DNA of 64,000 nt from Jiella endophytica (lineage in GTDB: Bacteria; Pseudomonadota; Alphaproteobacteria; Rhizobiales; Rhizobiaceae), in contig NZ_SOZD01000002.1 in assembly GCF_004519335.1 (NCBI RefSeq), positions 806,001 through 870,000 of the forward strand, given 5' to 3'. Below the pieces are notes generated by a model. It saw only the letters and a program-made list of their open reading frames with translations. It was not told the DNA's origin and did no database searches. Of this stretch, positions 27,454-36,894 are shown piece by piece. A program made the translations under genes and the position numbers. Position 1 is the first letter of the stretch; every line of letters begins with the position of its first letter.

Positions 27454-28485
27454 TTGTTCAACTACAATTTACGACATTTCGACGAGACTCTCTTCGCCAA
27501 GCTGCGCAGTTTTCGCTATGCACCGCGTAACTTCAAAAGTCTGAACGAGGATATCGGCTATTTTTTCTCGCGGATCGACTATTATGTCAGCCTGGAATCG
27601 CTCGTTCGGGGCTATCCAGTCGGCAAGTTGCTGCGAGAGAATTTCAGCGGCGGCCTCCTGAACTATCTTCTGGCAGCGAAAAACGCCGGGTGTTTCGGTC
27701 ATTTCGGCAATGCGGTCGACCCGGTCCGCTTCGCTGTGCACTTTCCGACCAGCGAAACGACCCTGATCTGGATCCCGAAGAACGCCAACACGGCGGTCAA
27801 ACGCCAGCTCCTGCAATTCGAACCGGAAGAGAGGCGAGCCAAGATCCGCAAGCATCTCTTTCACGAGACGCTTCAGGCGGAGTTCGGCCTCGATCGTTTG
27901 ACCTGGGCAAAGGCCCGGCCGGAGAACACCACGATCGTCGTCAGAAACCCGTATGAACGCATCGTGAGTTGCTATCTCGACAAATTCGCCGGCCCGGTCA
28001 TGCGGGGCGGTGAATTCGAAGGGTTCGTGAAGACTCACATCGGAGCGGCCCTCGCTCTCCTCGACATCGATGCCCCGCCGGAGCGATCGCTGTCATTTGC
28101 CGAATTCATCTCCTATGTCGAGCACACGCCAGCCTACGCCTGGGACGATCACTGGCGCCCGCAGTTCCCGTTCACATTTGCCTATCCCGATGCCCGGCTC
28201 ATTCCGACGTCGCGGCTGGATCTGCTGACGCCTCGCCGACCCGTCAAGCGCGCGAACGCTTCGGTCGGAGCCGAATTCCGGCCCGCCGAGAAGCTGACGG
28301 GAGAGTTTGCAGAAACGCTGCCGGAGAAGCTGACGTCCAGCTCGATCACCAGCTACAACCAGCTGGTGACGCCCTCGCTGATGGCTCGGCTGCGGATGCT
28401 CTACGGGGCCGACGAGCCGCTCTGGGAGAAGGCGCTGGCGACCGCCGCTGCCGACAGGGCGCCTGCCCGGAAAAGGCGACAATAG
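27454..28485 (+). CDS. Sulfotransferase-family protein (carbohydrate type)
   Basis: A 343-residue protein with the two PAPS-binding signatures of Golgi-type carbohydrate sulfotransferases: the 5'-phosphosulfate loop in TTLIWIPKNANTAVKRQLLQ (about residues 106-125) and the 3'-phosphate element in TTIVVRNPYERIVSCYLDKF (about 160-179). A WDDHWRPQ motif follows near residue 230. The likely role is sulfation of a surface sugar. The start is uncertain: the frame opens after a stop near 27408 and the first usable codon is TTG 27454. Codon use is less GC-biased than in neighbours, suggesting transfer. Confidence 0.72.
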   Translation: MFNYNLRHFDETLFAKLRSFRYAPRNFKSLNEDIGYFFSRIDYYVSLESLVRGYPVGKLLRENFSGGLLNYLLAAKNAGCFGHFGNAVDPVRFAVHFPTSETTLIWIPKNANTAVKRQLLQFEPEERRAKIRKHLFHETLQAEFGLDRLTWAKARPENTTIVVRNPYERIVSCYLDKFAGPVMRGGEFEGFVKTHIGAALALLDIDAPPERSLSFAEFISYVEHTPAYAWDDHWRPQFPFTFAYPDARLIPTSRLDLLTPRRPVKRANASVGAEFRPAEKLTGEFAETLPEKLTSSSITSYNQLVTPSLMARLRMLYGADEPLWEKALATAAADRAPARKRRQ

Positions 28486-28633
28486 CGCTTGCCGGGCGAT
28501 GCGTGGCAGGGAGCCGATCGAAGATCGATGTCGTCAGGCCTGCCTGCACTGCCCTCGGCGCAGGCTGACATCGAACGCGAAGTCCCGCTTCGCCGCAAAC
28601 GGGGGCAAGTCCACCACGACCACAGGCCAGCGG

Positions 28634-30172
28634 TCAGCTGTCGCCCATCGCCGCGGCCTTTTCGGCGAGATGCCGGAGATAGGGTGCAACGTCGAGGCCG
28701 CGCCCGGTCGCGGCTATCAGGATCGCCTCTGGCGTCCTTGAGCGGCCGAAGCGATGGACGTTGTCGCCAAGCCAGCTTCGCAAGGGCGCGTAGTCGCCAG
28801 TGTCGAGCCCTTCGGCGATGCCGGGCTTCGTCGCCGCCGTCTCGAAGAGCTGGGCGGCCATGACGTTGCCAAGCGTGTAGGTCGGGAAGGATCCGATCAT
28901 CCCCGACGACCAGTGGACGTCCTGCAGCACGCCGAGCATGTCACTTTCGACCTTCAGGCCGAGATAGGCCTCGACCTTCTCCGCCCAGAGCGCGCGAACG
29001 TCCTTCACCGCCACCTCACCGCAGATCAGCGCCGCCTCGATCTCCGAGCGCAGGATGATGTGGAGATCGTAGGTCAGCTCGTCCGCCTCGACCCGGATGA
29101 GGCTCGGCCGCGCGACATTCACCGACCGCCAGAACTCTTCGGGCGAGACGTCGCCGAGCTGCTCAGGAAAGACGTCCCGCAGAGCGCCGAAATGCAACTC
29201 CCAGAAACGCCGCGACCGACCGACCCGGTTCTCCCACAGCCGCGACTGGGATTCGTGCATGCCGAAGCTCGCGCCGCCAACGGCGTAGAGATTGATGAAA
29301 TCGGTGGTGAAGGCCGAGCGGGTGAAGGCGGGATCAATCCCCTGCTCGTACATGCCGTGGCCGGCCTCGTGCCAGACGGCGAAGAGGCCGCCGGGCAGCC
29401 AGTTCTCCCGGAAGCGGCCGGTGATCCTGACGTCGCCGCGGGTGAAGGAAATCTCGAAGGGATGCACCGTGTCGTCCAGCCGACCGCGGGAAAAGTCGTA
29501 GCCCATGCGCGCGGCGATTGCGCTCGCAAAGCGCTTCTGGCCGTCGACGGGATAGGAGCGGTCGAGAAAATCGGTGCGCGGTCGCGGCTTGCCGAGCGCC
29601 TGATCGATCAGCGGTAGCAGGCCGGCCTTGATCTCCCCATAGAGCCCCTGCAGCCGCGCCCAGCTCATGCCCGGCTCGTAGCCGGCGACCAGCGCGTCAT
29701 AGGGATGGCCGTCATGGCCGATCGCCTCGGCGATCTGTCGCTGGATCTCGACGGTGCGCGTCAGCAGCGGCGCGAATGCGTCGAAGTCGTTCGCCGCCCT
29801 CGCCTTCGCCCAGACCGCCTGGCCGCGGGTCTTCAGCTCGGCCGCCTCAGCGAGAAGGGATCCGGGAATGCGCGACAGGACAGCAATTCCGTCGCTTGCC
29901 GCCCGCACAGCCCTCAGGCGTGGATCGTCCTCGGCGGCGCCCCGCAGATCCTCGAGGGCGGAGTCGATCGTCCTCTGCATTCCCGAGCTGACCGCAAGTA
30001 ACCGTGCGTAGTCGGTGACGGTGGCGAGTTGGTGCCCCCGTGCCTCGACGCCCCCCGGCGGCATCATCACCCGTGCATCCCAGACGAGGAGATTGGCCGT
30101 GCAGAGGAGGTCGTTGATCCGCGCGACTTTCTTGGTGAATGCGGCATAGCTCACGGCGATCGGCTCCGGCAA
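28634..30172 (-). CDS. M32-family metallocarboxypeptidase (carboxypeptidase Taq type)
   Basis: Cytosolic zinc or cobalt carboxypeptidase of 512 residues removing C-terminal amino acids from peptides. The HExxH metal site is in AVWHEAGHGMYEQGIDP near residue 270, followed by the family's HESQSRLWENRVGRSRRFWE. RVEADELTYDLHIILRSEIE and the C-terminal GNVMAAQLFE also fit M32. It starts 26 bp after the stop of a Dpp-type ABC ATPase gene on the same strand, so it is probably the last gene of that transporter operon and would process imported peptides. Confidence 0.92.
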   Translation of the reverse strand: MPEPIAVSYAAFTKKVARINDLLCTANLLVWDARVMMPPGGVEARGHQLATVTDYARLLAVSSGMQRTIDSALEDLRGAAEDDPRLRAVRAASDGIAVLSRIPGSLLAEAAELKTRGQAVWAKARAANDFDAFAPLLTRTVEIQRQIAEAIGHDGHPYDALVAGYEPGMSWARLQGLYGEIKAGLLPLIDQALGKPRPRTDFLDRSYPVDGQKRFASAIAARMGYDFSRGRLDDTVHPFEISFTRGDVRITGRFRENWLPGGLFAVWHEAGHGMYEQGIDPAFTRSAFTTDFINLYAVGGASFGMHESQSRLWENRVGRSRRFWELHFGALRDVFPEQLGDVSPEEFWRSVNVARPSLIRVEADELTYDLHIILRSEIEAALICGEVAVKDVRALWAEKVEAYLGLKVESDMLGVLQDVHWSSGMIGSFPTYTLGNVMAAQLFETAATKPGIAEGLDTGDYAPLRSWLGDNVHRFGRSRTPEAILIAATGRGLDVAPYLRHLAEKAAAMGDS

Positions 30173-30198
30173 CGATTGTGACGTTGGACTGATATGGC

Positions 30199-31242
30199 TC
30201 AGGCGGGCGCCTTGACACTGGCGACAAAGGTCGGAGTGCCAAACTCACTCAGATGACACGCCGCCCGGTGGCCCCTTCCGCGTTCGCCGAGCAGCGGCCG
30301 CTCGGCGAAGCAGCGCTCGAAGGAAAAAGGGCAGCGGCTGTTGAACAGGCAGCCCTGCGGCAGATCGAGTGGGCTCGGCAGCTCGCCCCTTGCCGCCGCC
30401 TGTCGGCTGCGGCGCCCGGGATCGAGCTCCGGCGCCGCATCCAGAAGGGCCTTCGTATAGGGATGGCGTGGGGCGGAGAACAGCGCCTCGGTCGGGCCGA
30501 TCTCGATGACCTTGCCGAGATACATCACCGCGACACGGTGGGAGATGTGGCGCACCAGCCGAAGATCATGGGCGACGAAAACGACGGTCAGCGACAGCTC
30601 TTCCTGCAGCTGCAGGAGGAGGTTCACCACCTGCGCCTGGACGGAGACATCGAGCGCCGAGACCAGCTCGTCGGCGACCAGCACGTCCGGCTCGACGCAC
30701 AGCGCCCGGGCAATGCCGATGCGCTGACGCTGGCCACCGGAAAATTCGTGCGGATAGCGCCCGGCGGCGTCCTGCGGCAGCCGTACGAGATCCAGCAGCT
30801 CGGCGATGCGGGCGGAAATATGCCGCCTCGGCCGCATCTTGTGGACCGACAGGGCCTCGCCGAGGATCTGGCGCACGGTCATGCGGGGATTGAGCGACGA
30901 ATAGGGATCCTGGAAGATCATCTGGACCCGGCGGTTGAAGGCCCGGCGCTCGGCCCCGGCGAGTTCGCCGATGTCCCGCCCCTCGAAGCGAACGCGGCCG
31001 TCGTCAGGGTCGAGCAGCCGGACGAGGCAGCGCGCGAGGGTCGACTTGCCGCAGCCGCTCTCCCCAACAATGCCGACCGTCTCGCCGCGGTGAACCGACA
31101 GATTGACGCCGTTGAGCGCGTTGACGGCAAGCCGTGGACGGCCGGCGATACGGCCAAGGATCGACTGTGGCATCGGGAAGCGCTTGACCACTTCCTCCAC
31201 CGACAGGAGCGGCACATCGCCCGGTTTTTCCCCCAGCGTCAT
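30199..31242 (-). CDS. Dipeptide/oligopeptide ABC transporter ATPase (DppF/OppF-like)
   Basis: A 347-residue ATPase. Walker A is GIVGESGCGKSTLARCL, the Q loop MIFQDPYSSLNPRMTVRQIL, the signature HEFSGGQRQRIGIARALCVE and the H loop VVFVAHDLRLV. The C-terminal oligopeptide-transporter extension contains the CLFNSRCPF cysteine cluster. ATG 31242 overlaps the stop of the preceding ATPase gene by 4 bp; the frame is open far upstream only as a shadow of that gene. It couples ATP hydrolysis to solute import with the partner ATPase. Confidence 0.92.
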   Translation of the reverse strand: MTLGEKPGDVPLLSVEEVVKRFPMPQSILGRIAGRPRLAVNALNGVNLSVHRGETVGIVGESGCGKSTLARCLVRLLDPDDGRVRFEGRDIGELAGAERRAFNRRVQMIFQDPYSSLNPRMTVRQILGEALSVHKMRPRRHISARIAELLDLVRLPQDAAGRYPHEFSGGQRQRIGIARALCVEPDVLVADELVSALDVSVQAQVVNLLLQLQEELSLTVVFVAHDLRLVRHISHRVAVMYLGKVIEIGPTEALFSAPRHPYTKALLDAAPELDPGRRSRQAAARGELPSPLDLPQGCLFNSRCPFSFERCFAERPLLGERGRGHRAACHLSEFGTPTFVASVKAPA

Positions 31243-32249
31243 GTAGCAGCCGCTTCCGCCGCGACATCCGCCTGGCGGAAGCAGGCGACCATGCGGCCCG
31301 GCGCGATCGCCTCCAGTGCAGGGCGGCGCTCGATGCAGCGCTCGACCGCGAAGTCGCAGCGCGGATGGAAGGCGCAGCCGGCGGGGATGGCGGCAAGGCT
31401 CGGCGGCGTTCCCTCGATCGATGTCAACAGCGTGCGCTCTGCCCCGCCGCGCGGCACCGAGCCGAGCAGGCCGCGCGTATAGGGGTGATGCGGCTCGGAA
31501 AAGACTTCCGTCACCGAGCCGGACTCGACGATCCTGCCAGCATACATCACCGCCATGCGATCGCAGGTCTGCGCAACGACGCCGAGATCGTGGGTGACGA
31601 AGACGACGCTCATCGAAAACTCGTCGCGAAGATCGAGGATCAGCTTCAGGATCTGATCCTGAATGGTGACGTCGAGGGCGGTGGTGGGCTCGTCGGCAAG
31701 CAGCAGCCTCGGATTGCTGGCGAGCGCGATGGCGATCATCACCCGCTGCTTCATGCCGCCGGAGAACTGGTGCGGGAAGTCGCCCAGCCGGCGCTCCGCG
31801 GCGGGAATGCCGACGAGGTCGAGAAGCTCGATCGCCCGCGCCCGGCGCTGGCGACCGTCGAGACTGGTGTGAGCGCGAAGGTTCTCCTCGATCTGGACCC
31901 GCACCGTCAGCACCGGATTGAGCGCCGTCGTCGGCTCCTGAAAGATTATCGCGATCTTCCCGCCACGCACCCGGCGCAGTTCCCGCTCGCGCATCGACAA
32001 AAGGTCGCGGCCCTGCCACAGGACAGTTCCCGCGACCTTGCCCGGTGCATGGACGAGGCGCATCAGCGAGCGCAGCGTCACGCTCTTGCCGGAGCCCGAC
32101 TCGCCGACGAGGCCGAGCACCTCGCCGGGCATTACGTCGAAGGACACGGCGTCGACTGCCGTCACCGGGCCGCCCGGCGTCTCGAACACCGTCGTCAGAT
32201 CCTTGACGCTCAGCGCCGGCTCGAAGGCCGTGTCGGTGACCGCGCTCAT
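31239..32249 (-). CDS. Dipeptide/oligopeptide ABC transporter ATPase (DppD/OppD-like)
   Basis: A 336-residue ATPase. Walker A is [20 protein letters not shown], the Q loop [20 protein letters not shown], the signature [20 protein letters not shown], Walker [13 protein letters not shown] and the H loop [11 protein letters not shown], with the C-terminal [14 protein letters not shown] motif of the family. ATG 32249 ([10 protein letters not shown]) overlaps the permease stop by 4 bp. Confidence 0.92.
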   Translation of the reverse strand: MSAVTDTAFEPALSVKDLTTVFETPGGPVTAVDAVSFDVMPGEVLGLVGESGSGKSVTLRSLMRLVHAPGKVAGTVLWQGRDLLSMRERELRRVRGGKIAIIFQEPTTALNPVLTVRVQIEENLRAHTSLDGRQRRARAIELLDLVGIPAAERRLGDFPHQFSGGMKQRVMIAIALASNPRLLLADEPTTALDVTIQDQILKLILDLRDEFSMSVVFVTHDLGVVAQTCDRMAVMYAGRIVESGSVTEVFSEPHHPYTRGLLGSVPRGGAERTLLTSIEGTPPSLAAIPAGCAFHPRCDFAVERCIERRPALEAIAPGRMVACFRQADVAAEAAAT

Positions 32250-33100
32250 CTCTTCGTCCTCAGGAGTTCGGCAAGGCCGTCGCCGAACAGCGAAAAGCCG
32301 AGGCCGGTGACGACGATGGCGACCCCCGGGAAGACCGAGATCCACCAGGCCGTGGACATGAAGTTCTTGCCGTCGGCGATCTGGACGCCCCATTCGGCGG
32401 CCGGCGGCTGGGCCCCGAGGCCAAGATAGCCAAGCGATGAGCCGAGCAGGATCGCCAGCGCCATGTCGGTCATCCAGTAGACGATCGCCGGGGTGATGGC
32501 ATTCGGGAGCAGGTGGCGGAAGATGATGCGCGCCGGCGTGTAGCCCATCGCCCGGCCGGCATCGGCATAGTCCAGCCGCTTCTGCACCTTCACCTCGCCG
32601 GCGACGAGGCGGCCGTAGAACACCCAGTCGATGACGCCGACGGCGATGTACATGTTGGTGAGGCCCGGCCCCAGCACGGCGACGATGGCGATGACGAGAA
32701 CCAGGAACGGAAAGCTGATGACCGCGTCGACGACCCGGCCGAACAGCGTCTCCGTCAGCCCGCCGGCATAGCCGACCAGCGCGCCGACGATGACGCCGAC
32801 GATCAGCGGGCCGGTGGTCGCGAAGATCGCGATCTGCATGTCGACCGTATAGGCGTGGATCACCCGTGCGAAGACGTCGCGGCCGAAGCTGTCGGTGCCG
32901 AAGAAATGCGAGAGGCTCGGCGGCGCGAGGATGGCGTTGTAGTCCATCGCGATCGGATCATAGGGCGCGAAGATCGAGGGAAAGACCGCCAGGATCAGGC
33001 TGATACCGAGGATCAGCCCGCCGAGGACGAAGGTCAGCGGCAGACGTGCGACGCGGATACGGCGCCGGCGCGGCTGGGCTGCGGGAGAGATCGCGGTCAC
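32246..33100 (-). CDS. Dipeptide-type ABC transporter permease (DppC-like)
   Basis: A 284-residue inner-membrane permease with about six helices and an N-terminal basic stretch (RRRRIRVARLP). FFGTDSFGRDVFARVIHAY is the DppC signature, and the EAA-type loop ending in the HLLPNAITPAIVYW region contacts the ATPases. It overlaps both neighbours by 4 bp. Confidence 0.92.
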   Translation of the reverse strand: MTAISPAAQPRRRRIRVARLPLTFVLGGLILGISLILAVFPSIFAPYDPIAMDYNAILAPPSLSHFFGTDSFGRDVFARVIHAYTVDMQIAIFATTGPLIVGVIVGALVGYAGGLTETLFGRVVDAVISFPFLVLVIAIVAVLGPGLTNMYIAVGVIDWVFYGRLVAGEVKVQKRLDYADAGRAMGYTPARIIFRHLLPNAITPAIVYWMTDMALAILLGSSLGYLGLGAQPPAAEWGVQIADGKNFMSTAWWISVFPGVAIVVTGLGFSLFGDGLAELLRTKR

Positions 33101-34035
33101 TGCGCCACTCGCGGATCGAGCCAGGCCTGGAGGATGTCGGTTAAAAGAAAGGTCAGCGACACGACCACCGCAAGGGCGAGCGTAAGCCCTTGCACCACCG
33201 GGTAGTCGCGACCGTAGATCGATTCGATCATCAGCCGGCCGGCGCCCGGGATGGCGAACACCGTTTCGGTGATCACCGCGCCGCCGAGCAGCGTGCCGAC
33301 CTGCAGGCCGAACAGGTTGATGGTCGAGATCAGCGCATTGCGCAGGACATGGCGGGTCATGATGACGCGCGAGCGCAGGCCCTTGGCCCGGGCGAAATCG
33401 ACATATTCGGCATCGACGACGCCGATGATCGCCGCCCTCAGATTGCGCATCAGGATCGCTGCCAGGCTGAGGGCGAGGGTCAAGGCCGGCAGGAACAGAT
33501 GGTAGAGTTGATCGAAAAAGCCGTTGCCGAAACCGCCGACCGGGAACCAGTGGAGCTGCGCGCCGAAGACGGTGAGGAGGATGAGCCCGACATAGAAGAC
33601 CGGCATCGACAGGCCGACCTGGAACGAGCCGCGAATGGCGTTGTCGGCGAGACGGCCACGCCGCGTCGCGGCAACGAAGGCGAGCGGCACCGACAGGACG
33701 AGCGCGATCAGCGCCGCCATGATCGTCAGCATCAGGGTGACCGGCAGGCGATCGGCGATCAGGCTCGCCACCGAGACCTTCAGGTGGATCGAATTGCCGA
33801 AGTCGCCGGTCGCGATGTTCTTCACGAACACGAGGAACTGGACGGGCAGCGGCTGGTCGAGCCCGAGTTCGGCATTGATGCGAACGACATCCGCGTCCCT
33901 CGCGCGGTCGCCGAGAATGGCGCTCGCCGGGTCGCCCGGCAAGAGCCGCACCAGAACGAAGATCACCACCAGGATGAAGGCCAGGGTGGGGATCAGCTGC
34001 AGGAGGCGGCGGGCGATGAAGCTGAGAAGGGCCAA
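33097..34035 (-). CDS. Dipeptide-type ABC transporter permease (DppB-like)
   Basis: A 312-residue inner-membrane permease. The first helix ends in the DppB hallmark LVRLLPGDPASAILGDRARD. The cytoplasmic loop YVDFARAKGLRSRVIMTRHV LRNALISTINLFG is the ATPase-contact loop, and PGAGRLMIESIYGRDYPVVQ is typical near the C-terminus. It precedes the DppC-like gene with a 4-bp overlap and follows the binding-protein gene after 78 bp. Confidence 0.92.
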   Translation of the reverse strand: MALLSFIARRLLQLIPTLAFILVVIFVLVRLLPGDPASAILGDRARDADVVRINAELGLDQPLPVQFLVFVKNIATGDFGNSIHLKVSVASLIADRLPVTLMLTIMAALIALVLSVPLAFVAATRRGRLADNAIRGSFQVGLSMPVFYVGLILLTVFGAQLHWFPVGGFGNGFFDQLYHLFLPALTLALSLAAILMRNLRAAIIGVVDAEYVDFARAKGLRSRVIMTRHVLRNALISTINLFGLQVGTLLGGAVITETVFAIPGAGRLMIESIYGRDYPVVQGLTLALAVVVSLTFLLTDILQAWLDPRVAQ

Positions 34036-34113
34036 GAAGCCGATCCGATCCGTGCTGTCAGGACGGGGCGGCGGGCGGCCGGGACCGAACGGGCCGGCCG
34101 GCCGTCATGCCGG

Positions 34114-35694
34114 TTACTGCTTGTCCATCCAGGCCGCACGGAAGACGTTGTTGCCGAGCGGGATCTGCAGGAAGCCGTGCACCTTGTCGCGGAGCGCCAC
34201 CGGATAGGGCGTCTCGTAGAGCGGGATGATCGGGCCGGTCGCATTGTAGATCTTCTGGATCTCCGCATATTGCTCGGCCCGCTTCTTCTGATCGACCTCC
34301 TTCTGCGAAGCTTCGAAGAGCGCGTCGGCCTTCTCACTCTTCCAGCCGGAATGCACCGCGTCGATATTCGGCGAATAGACGTAGTAGGAGGTGATCTCGT
34401 TCGGATCGGCGATGTCGTCGGTCCAGGCGCCGGCGCGCATGGTGAACTCGCCGTCGCGGTACTTCTGCGTTCTGGTGGCGTTGTCGACCTGCTGAAGTTC
34501 CAGCTTGATGCCGATCTGCGCCCACATCTGCTGCAGCGCCGTCGCGCTGCCGATCTCGTCCTGGCTGCCGGCCAGGATCAGGATTGAGGTCGAAAAGCCG
34601 TCCTCGTAGCCGGCTTCCTTCATCAGCGCCTTGGCCTTTTCCAGATCATAGGGATAGACCGCGCCCTCGCCGGTATGCAGCGGCGTTGCCGAGGACATGT
34701 AGGAGGACATCGGCGTGCCGACGCCATGGGTGACGATCTGGATGATCGCCTGCTTGTTGGCGGCGTAGTTCATCCCCTGGCGAACCTTCTCGTTCGACAG
34801 GGGATTGTCCTTGCCGTCGACCTGCGGCCGGACATTCATGATGACGTTGGCGACGCGGGTCGAGGGGAACAGTTCCATATCGATCCCCTCGGCGTTCTTC
34901 AGCTCCTCGACGCGGGCATAGGGGATCAGTTCGGCGCCGTCGATTTCGCCGGACTGGAGCTTCAGGATACGGGTCGCATCGTCGGGCAGAAGGTCGAACT
35001 CGATGCCGTCGAGATAGGGCAGCGGCTTGCCGTCCTCGCCCTTGTCCCAATAGTGCTCGTTCTTGACCAGCGTCATGGTCGAGCCGCGCTGCCAGGACTT
35101 CAGCACAAACGGGCCGGAGCCCACCGGATGCTCGGCGAAAGCCTTGGCCTTTTCGGCGTCTGTGTCGCCTTCGGCTGCCTCGAACTGCTTCTTCGGCATG
35201 ATCGCCGTGTTGAACACGGTGAGCGCAGGCAGGATCGCCGGATCGGTGTGCTTCAGCTTAATCGTGATGCCATCGTCGCCCTTGGCGACCACATCCTCGA
35301 CCGAGCCGAGCAAGAAGTTCCAGATGCCGTTGTCGGGGTTCGCCGCGCGCTTCAGCGACCAGATCACGTCGTCGACGGTGATCGGCGAGCCGTCGGAGAA
35401 CATCGCCCCCTTGCGAAGGGTGAGATCGACGGAAAGACCGTCGTCGGCGACGGTCCATTCCGTCGCAAGGCCCGGCTCCAGCCCCTTGCCGTCGTCGGTC
35501 GGCAGGATCAGCGTGTCATAGAGGTTCGACAGGATCCAGATGTCGACATTGGCGTCGTTGAGAACCGGATCGAGGAACAGGCTGTCGGCGTAGCGGCCGT
35601 AATGCAGGACGCCGCCACGCTCGACGGACAGCGCTGCCGAAGCGGAGCCGGCGAGCAGGGCGGCGGTGAGCGCCGCGGTGACTAAATTCCTCAT
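34114..35694 (-). CDS. ABC transporter periplasmic binding protein (SBP family 5)
   Basis: Peptide/nickel/opine-type solute-binding protein of 526 residues. A signal peptide occupies residues 1-20 (AALTAALLAGSASA). GGVLHYGRYADSLFLDPVLN opens the mature domain. Family features include LATEWTVADDGLSVDLTLRKGAMFSDGSPI, FAEHPVGSGPFVLKSWQRGS and KVRQGMNYAANKQAIIQIVT. It is the first gene of the transporter operon. The ligand is not readable from sequence; the neighbouring carboxypeptidase and M20 peptidase suggest a small peptide or N-acyl amino acid. Confidence 0.9.
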   Translation of the reverse strand: MRNLVTAALTAALLAGSASAALSVERGGVLHYGRYADSLFLDPVLNDANVDIWILSNLYDTLILPTDDGKGLEPGLATEWTVADDGLSVDLTLRKGAMFSDGSPITVDDVIWSLKRAANPDNGIWNFLLGSVEDVVAKGDDGITIKLKHTDPAILPALTVFNTAIMPKKQFEAAEGDTDAEKAKAFAEHPVGSGPFVLKSWQRGSTMTLVKNEHYWDKGEDGKPLPYLDGIEFDLLPDDATRILKLQSGEIDGAELIPYARVEELKNAEGIDMELFPSTRVANVIMNVRPQVDGKDNPLSNEKVRQGMNYAANKQAIIQIVTHGVGTPMSSYMSSATPLHTGEGAVYPYDLEKAKALMKEAGYEDGFSTSILILAGSQDEIGSATALQQMWAQIGIKLELQQVDNATRTQKYRDGEFTMRAGAWTDDIADPNEITSYYVYSPNIDAVHSGWKSEKADALFEASQKEVDQKKRAEQYAEIQKIYNATGPIIPLYETPYPVALRDKVHGFLQIPLGNNVFRAAWMDKQ

Positions 35695-35883
35695 TGAGAC
35701 CCCCGATCCAGTTTAGAAAACCGTCCTAGTGATGTGTAACGATAGGCATGGGACCGGAAATGAGTCAATCGGTTGTGCCTGCCCTTGTTTTCAGCATGTC
35801 TGCGTCATTTCCCACCGTTCGGCCGCTTGCCCGCCAGTGTGGGATCGTGCTAGCCGAATAGAACAGTTGGAGCTTTCAGTCCG
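35695..35883. promoter_or_regulatory. Divergent regulatory region of the ABC and GntR operons
   Basis: A 189-bp region from which the ABC operon (minus) and the GntR-led catabolic operon (plus) diverge. A pair of inverted arms TCCCAC / GTGGGA with a 26-base gap lies near 35814-35850. No single promoter stands out, but the layout suggests control of both arms by the adjacent GntR protein. Confidence 0.4.
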
Positions 35884-36894
35884 ATGCATTTCCACGTCGA
35901 TCGCGACCTGCCGGTGCCGATCAGGCTGCAGATTAAGGGCCTGATCGAATACGGCATCGCCTGCGGCGAGCTGCAGGCGGGCGAGGCGCTTCCCTCGGTG
36001 CGCGAGCTTGCCGAGAGGGTGGGGGTCGCGCCGATGACGGTCAGCCAGGTCTATGGTGAACTCAAGTCTGCCGGTCTCATCGAGACCCGCCCCGGCTCCG
36101 GCACCTTCATCGCCAATAGCGGCCAGGCGCGCATGGCGGCACGGCCGGAGGCAATCCAGCTGCGCCGGCAGATCGACGCGCTGATCGACGAGGGGCTCGC
36201 GATGGGCGTGCGCGCGAGCGATCTCGCCGCGCTGGTCAATGCGAGGCTCTTCTACCGCACCAGCGTCGGACAGCGGGTTTCCGTCGCGATGGTCGGCCTG
36301 TTTCCCGAGGCGACGGCGAGCTATGCCCGCTTCATCGCGGCGCGCCTCGGCGCAGCCGCAACGGTCGAGCCGCTGACCATCGAGGCGATGCAGCGGGACC
36401 CGGCCACCCGCGCCCGCGGCGCCTCGGCCGACCTCGCGGTCACCTTCGTCAATCGCCACCGCGAGGTGGCGGCGCTCCTGCCGAACACCAAGGTGGTGTC
36501 GATCAGCTTCATCCCCTCCGAAGAGACGCGGCGGGCGCTCGCCTCGCTCGACCCCCTGGAAACCCTCGGCATCGTCTCGCGCTTTCCAGATTTCCTGCCG
36601 ATCATGAAATCCGGCGTGCAGCGCTTTGCCCCGCACGTTCCCGCAATCGCCGCGACCACCGTCGAGGAGCCGCATCTTCGCGAGGTGATCGAGCGATCCA
36701 GCGTCCTCGTCTACGCCACCGGCGCCGAGAGCGCGCTCTCCATGGTCCGGCCGGGCACGTCGGCCATCGAATACCGCCACACGCCCGACCCGGCCGACAT
36801 CGAGCGCGTCATCCTGCCCATGGTCCGGGCGAGCGACGAAGCCGCTCCCGCCGCGGCACCGGACCGGCCCTTTGAGGAAACGGAAGCATCATGA
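35884..36894 (+). CDS. GntR-family regulator with large C-terminal domain
   Basis: A 336-residue regulator. The N-terminal winged helix (about 10-78) reads VPIRLQIKGLIEYGIACGEL, ALPSVRELAERVGVAPMTVS, QVYGELKSAGLIETRPGSGTF. The C-terminal ~250 residues contain SVAMVGLFPEATASYARFIA and are neither FCD nor an obvious aminotransferase domain; they look like a periplasmic-binding-protein-type or other effector domain. Its stop overlaps the next start by 4 bp, so it is co-transcribed with the catabolic genes and probably autoregulates. Confidence 0.82.
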   Translation: MHFHVDRDLPVPIRLQIKGLIEYGIACGELQAGEALPSVRELAERVGVAPMTVSQVYGELKSAGLIETRPGSGTFIANSGQARMAARPEAIQLRRQIDALIDEGLAMGVRASDLAALVNARLFYRTSVGQRVSVAMVGLFPEATASYARFIAARLGAAATVEPLTIEAMQRDPATRARGASADLAVTFVNRHREVAALLPNTKVVSISFIPSEETRRALASLDPLETLGIVSRFPDFLPIMKSGVQRFAPHVPAIAATTVEEPHLREVIERSSVLVYATGAESALSMVRPGTSAIEYRHTPDPADIERVILPMVRASDEAAPAAAPDRPFEETEAS

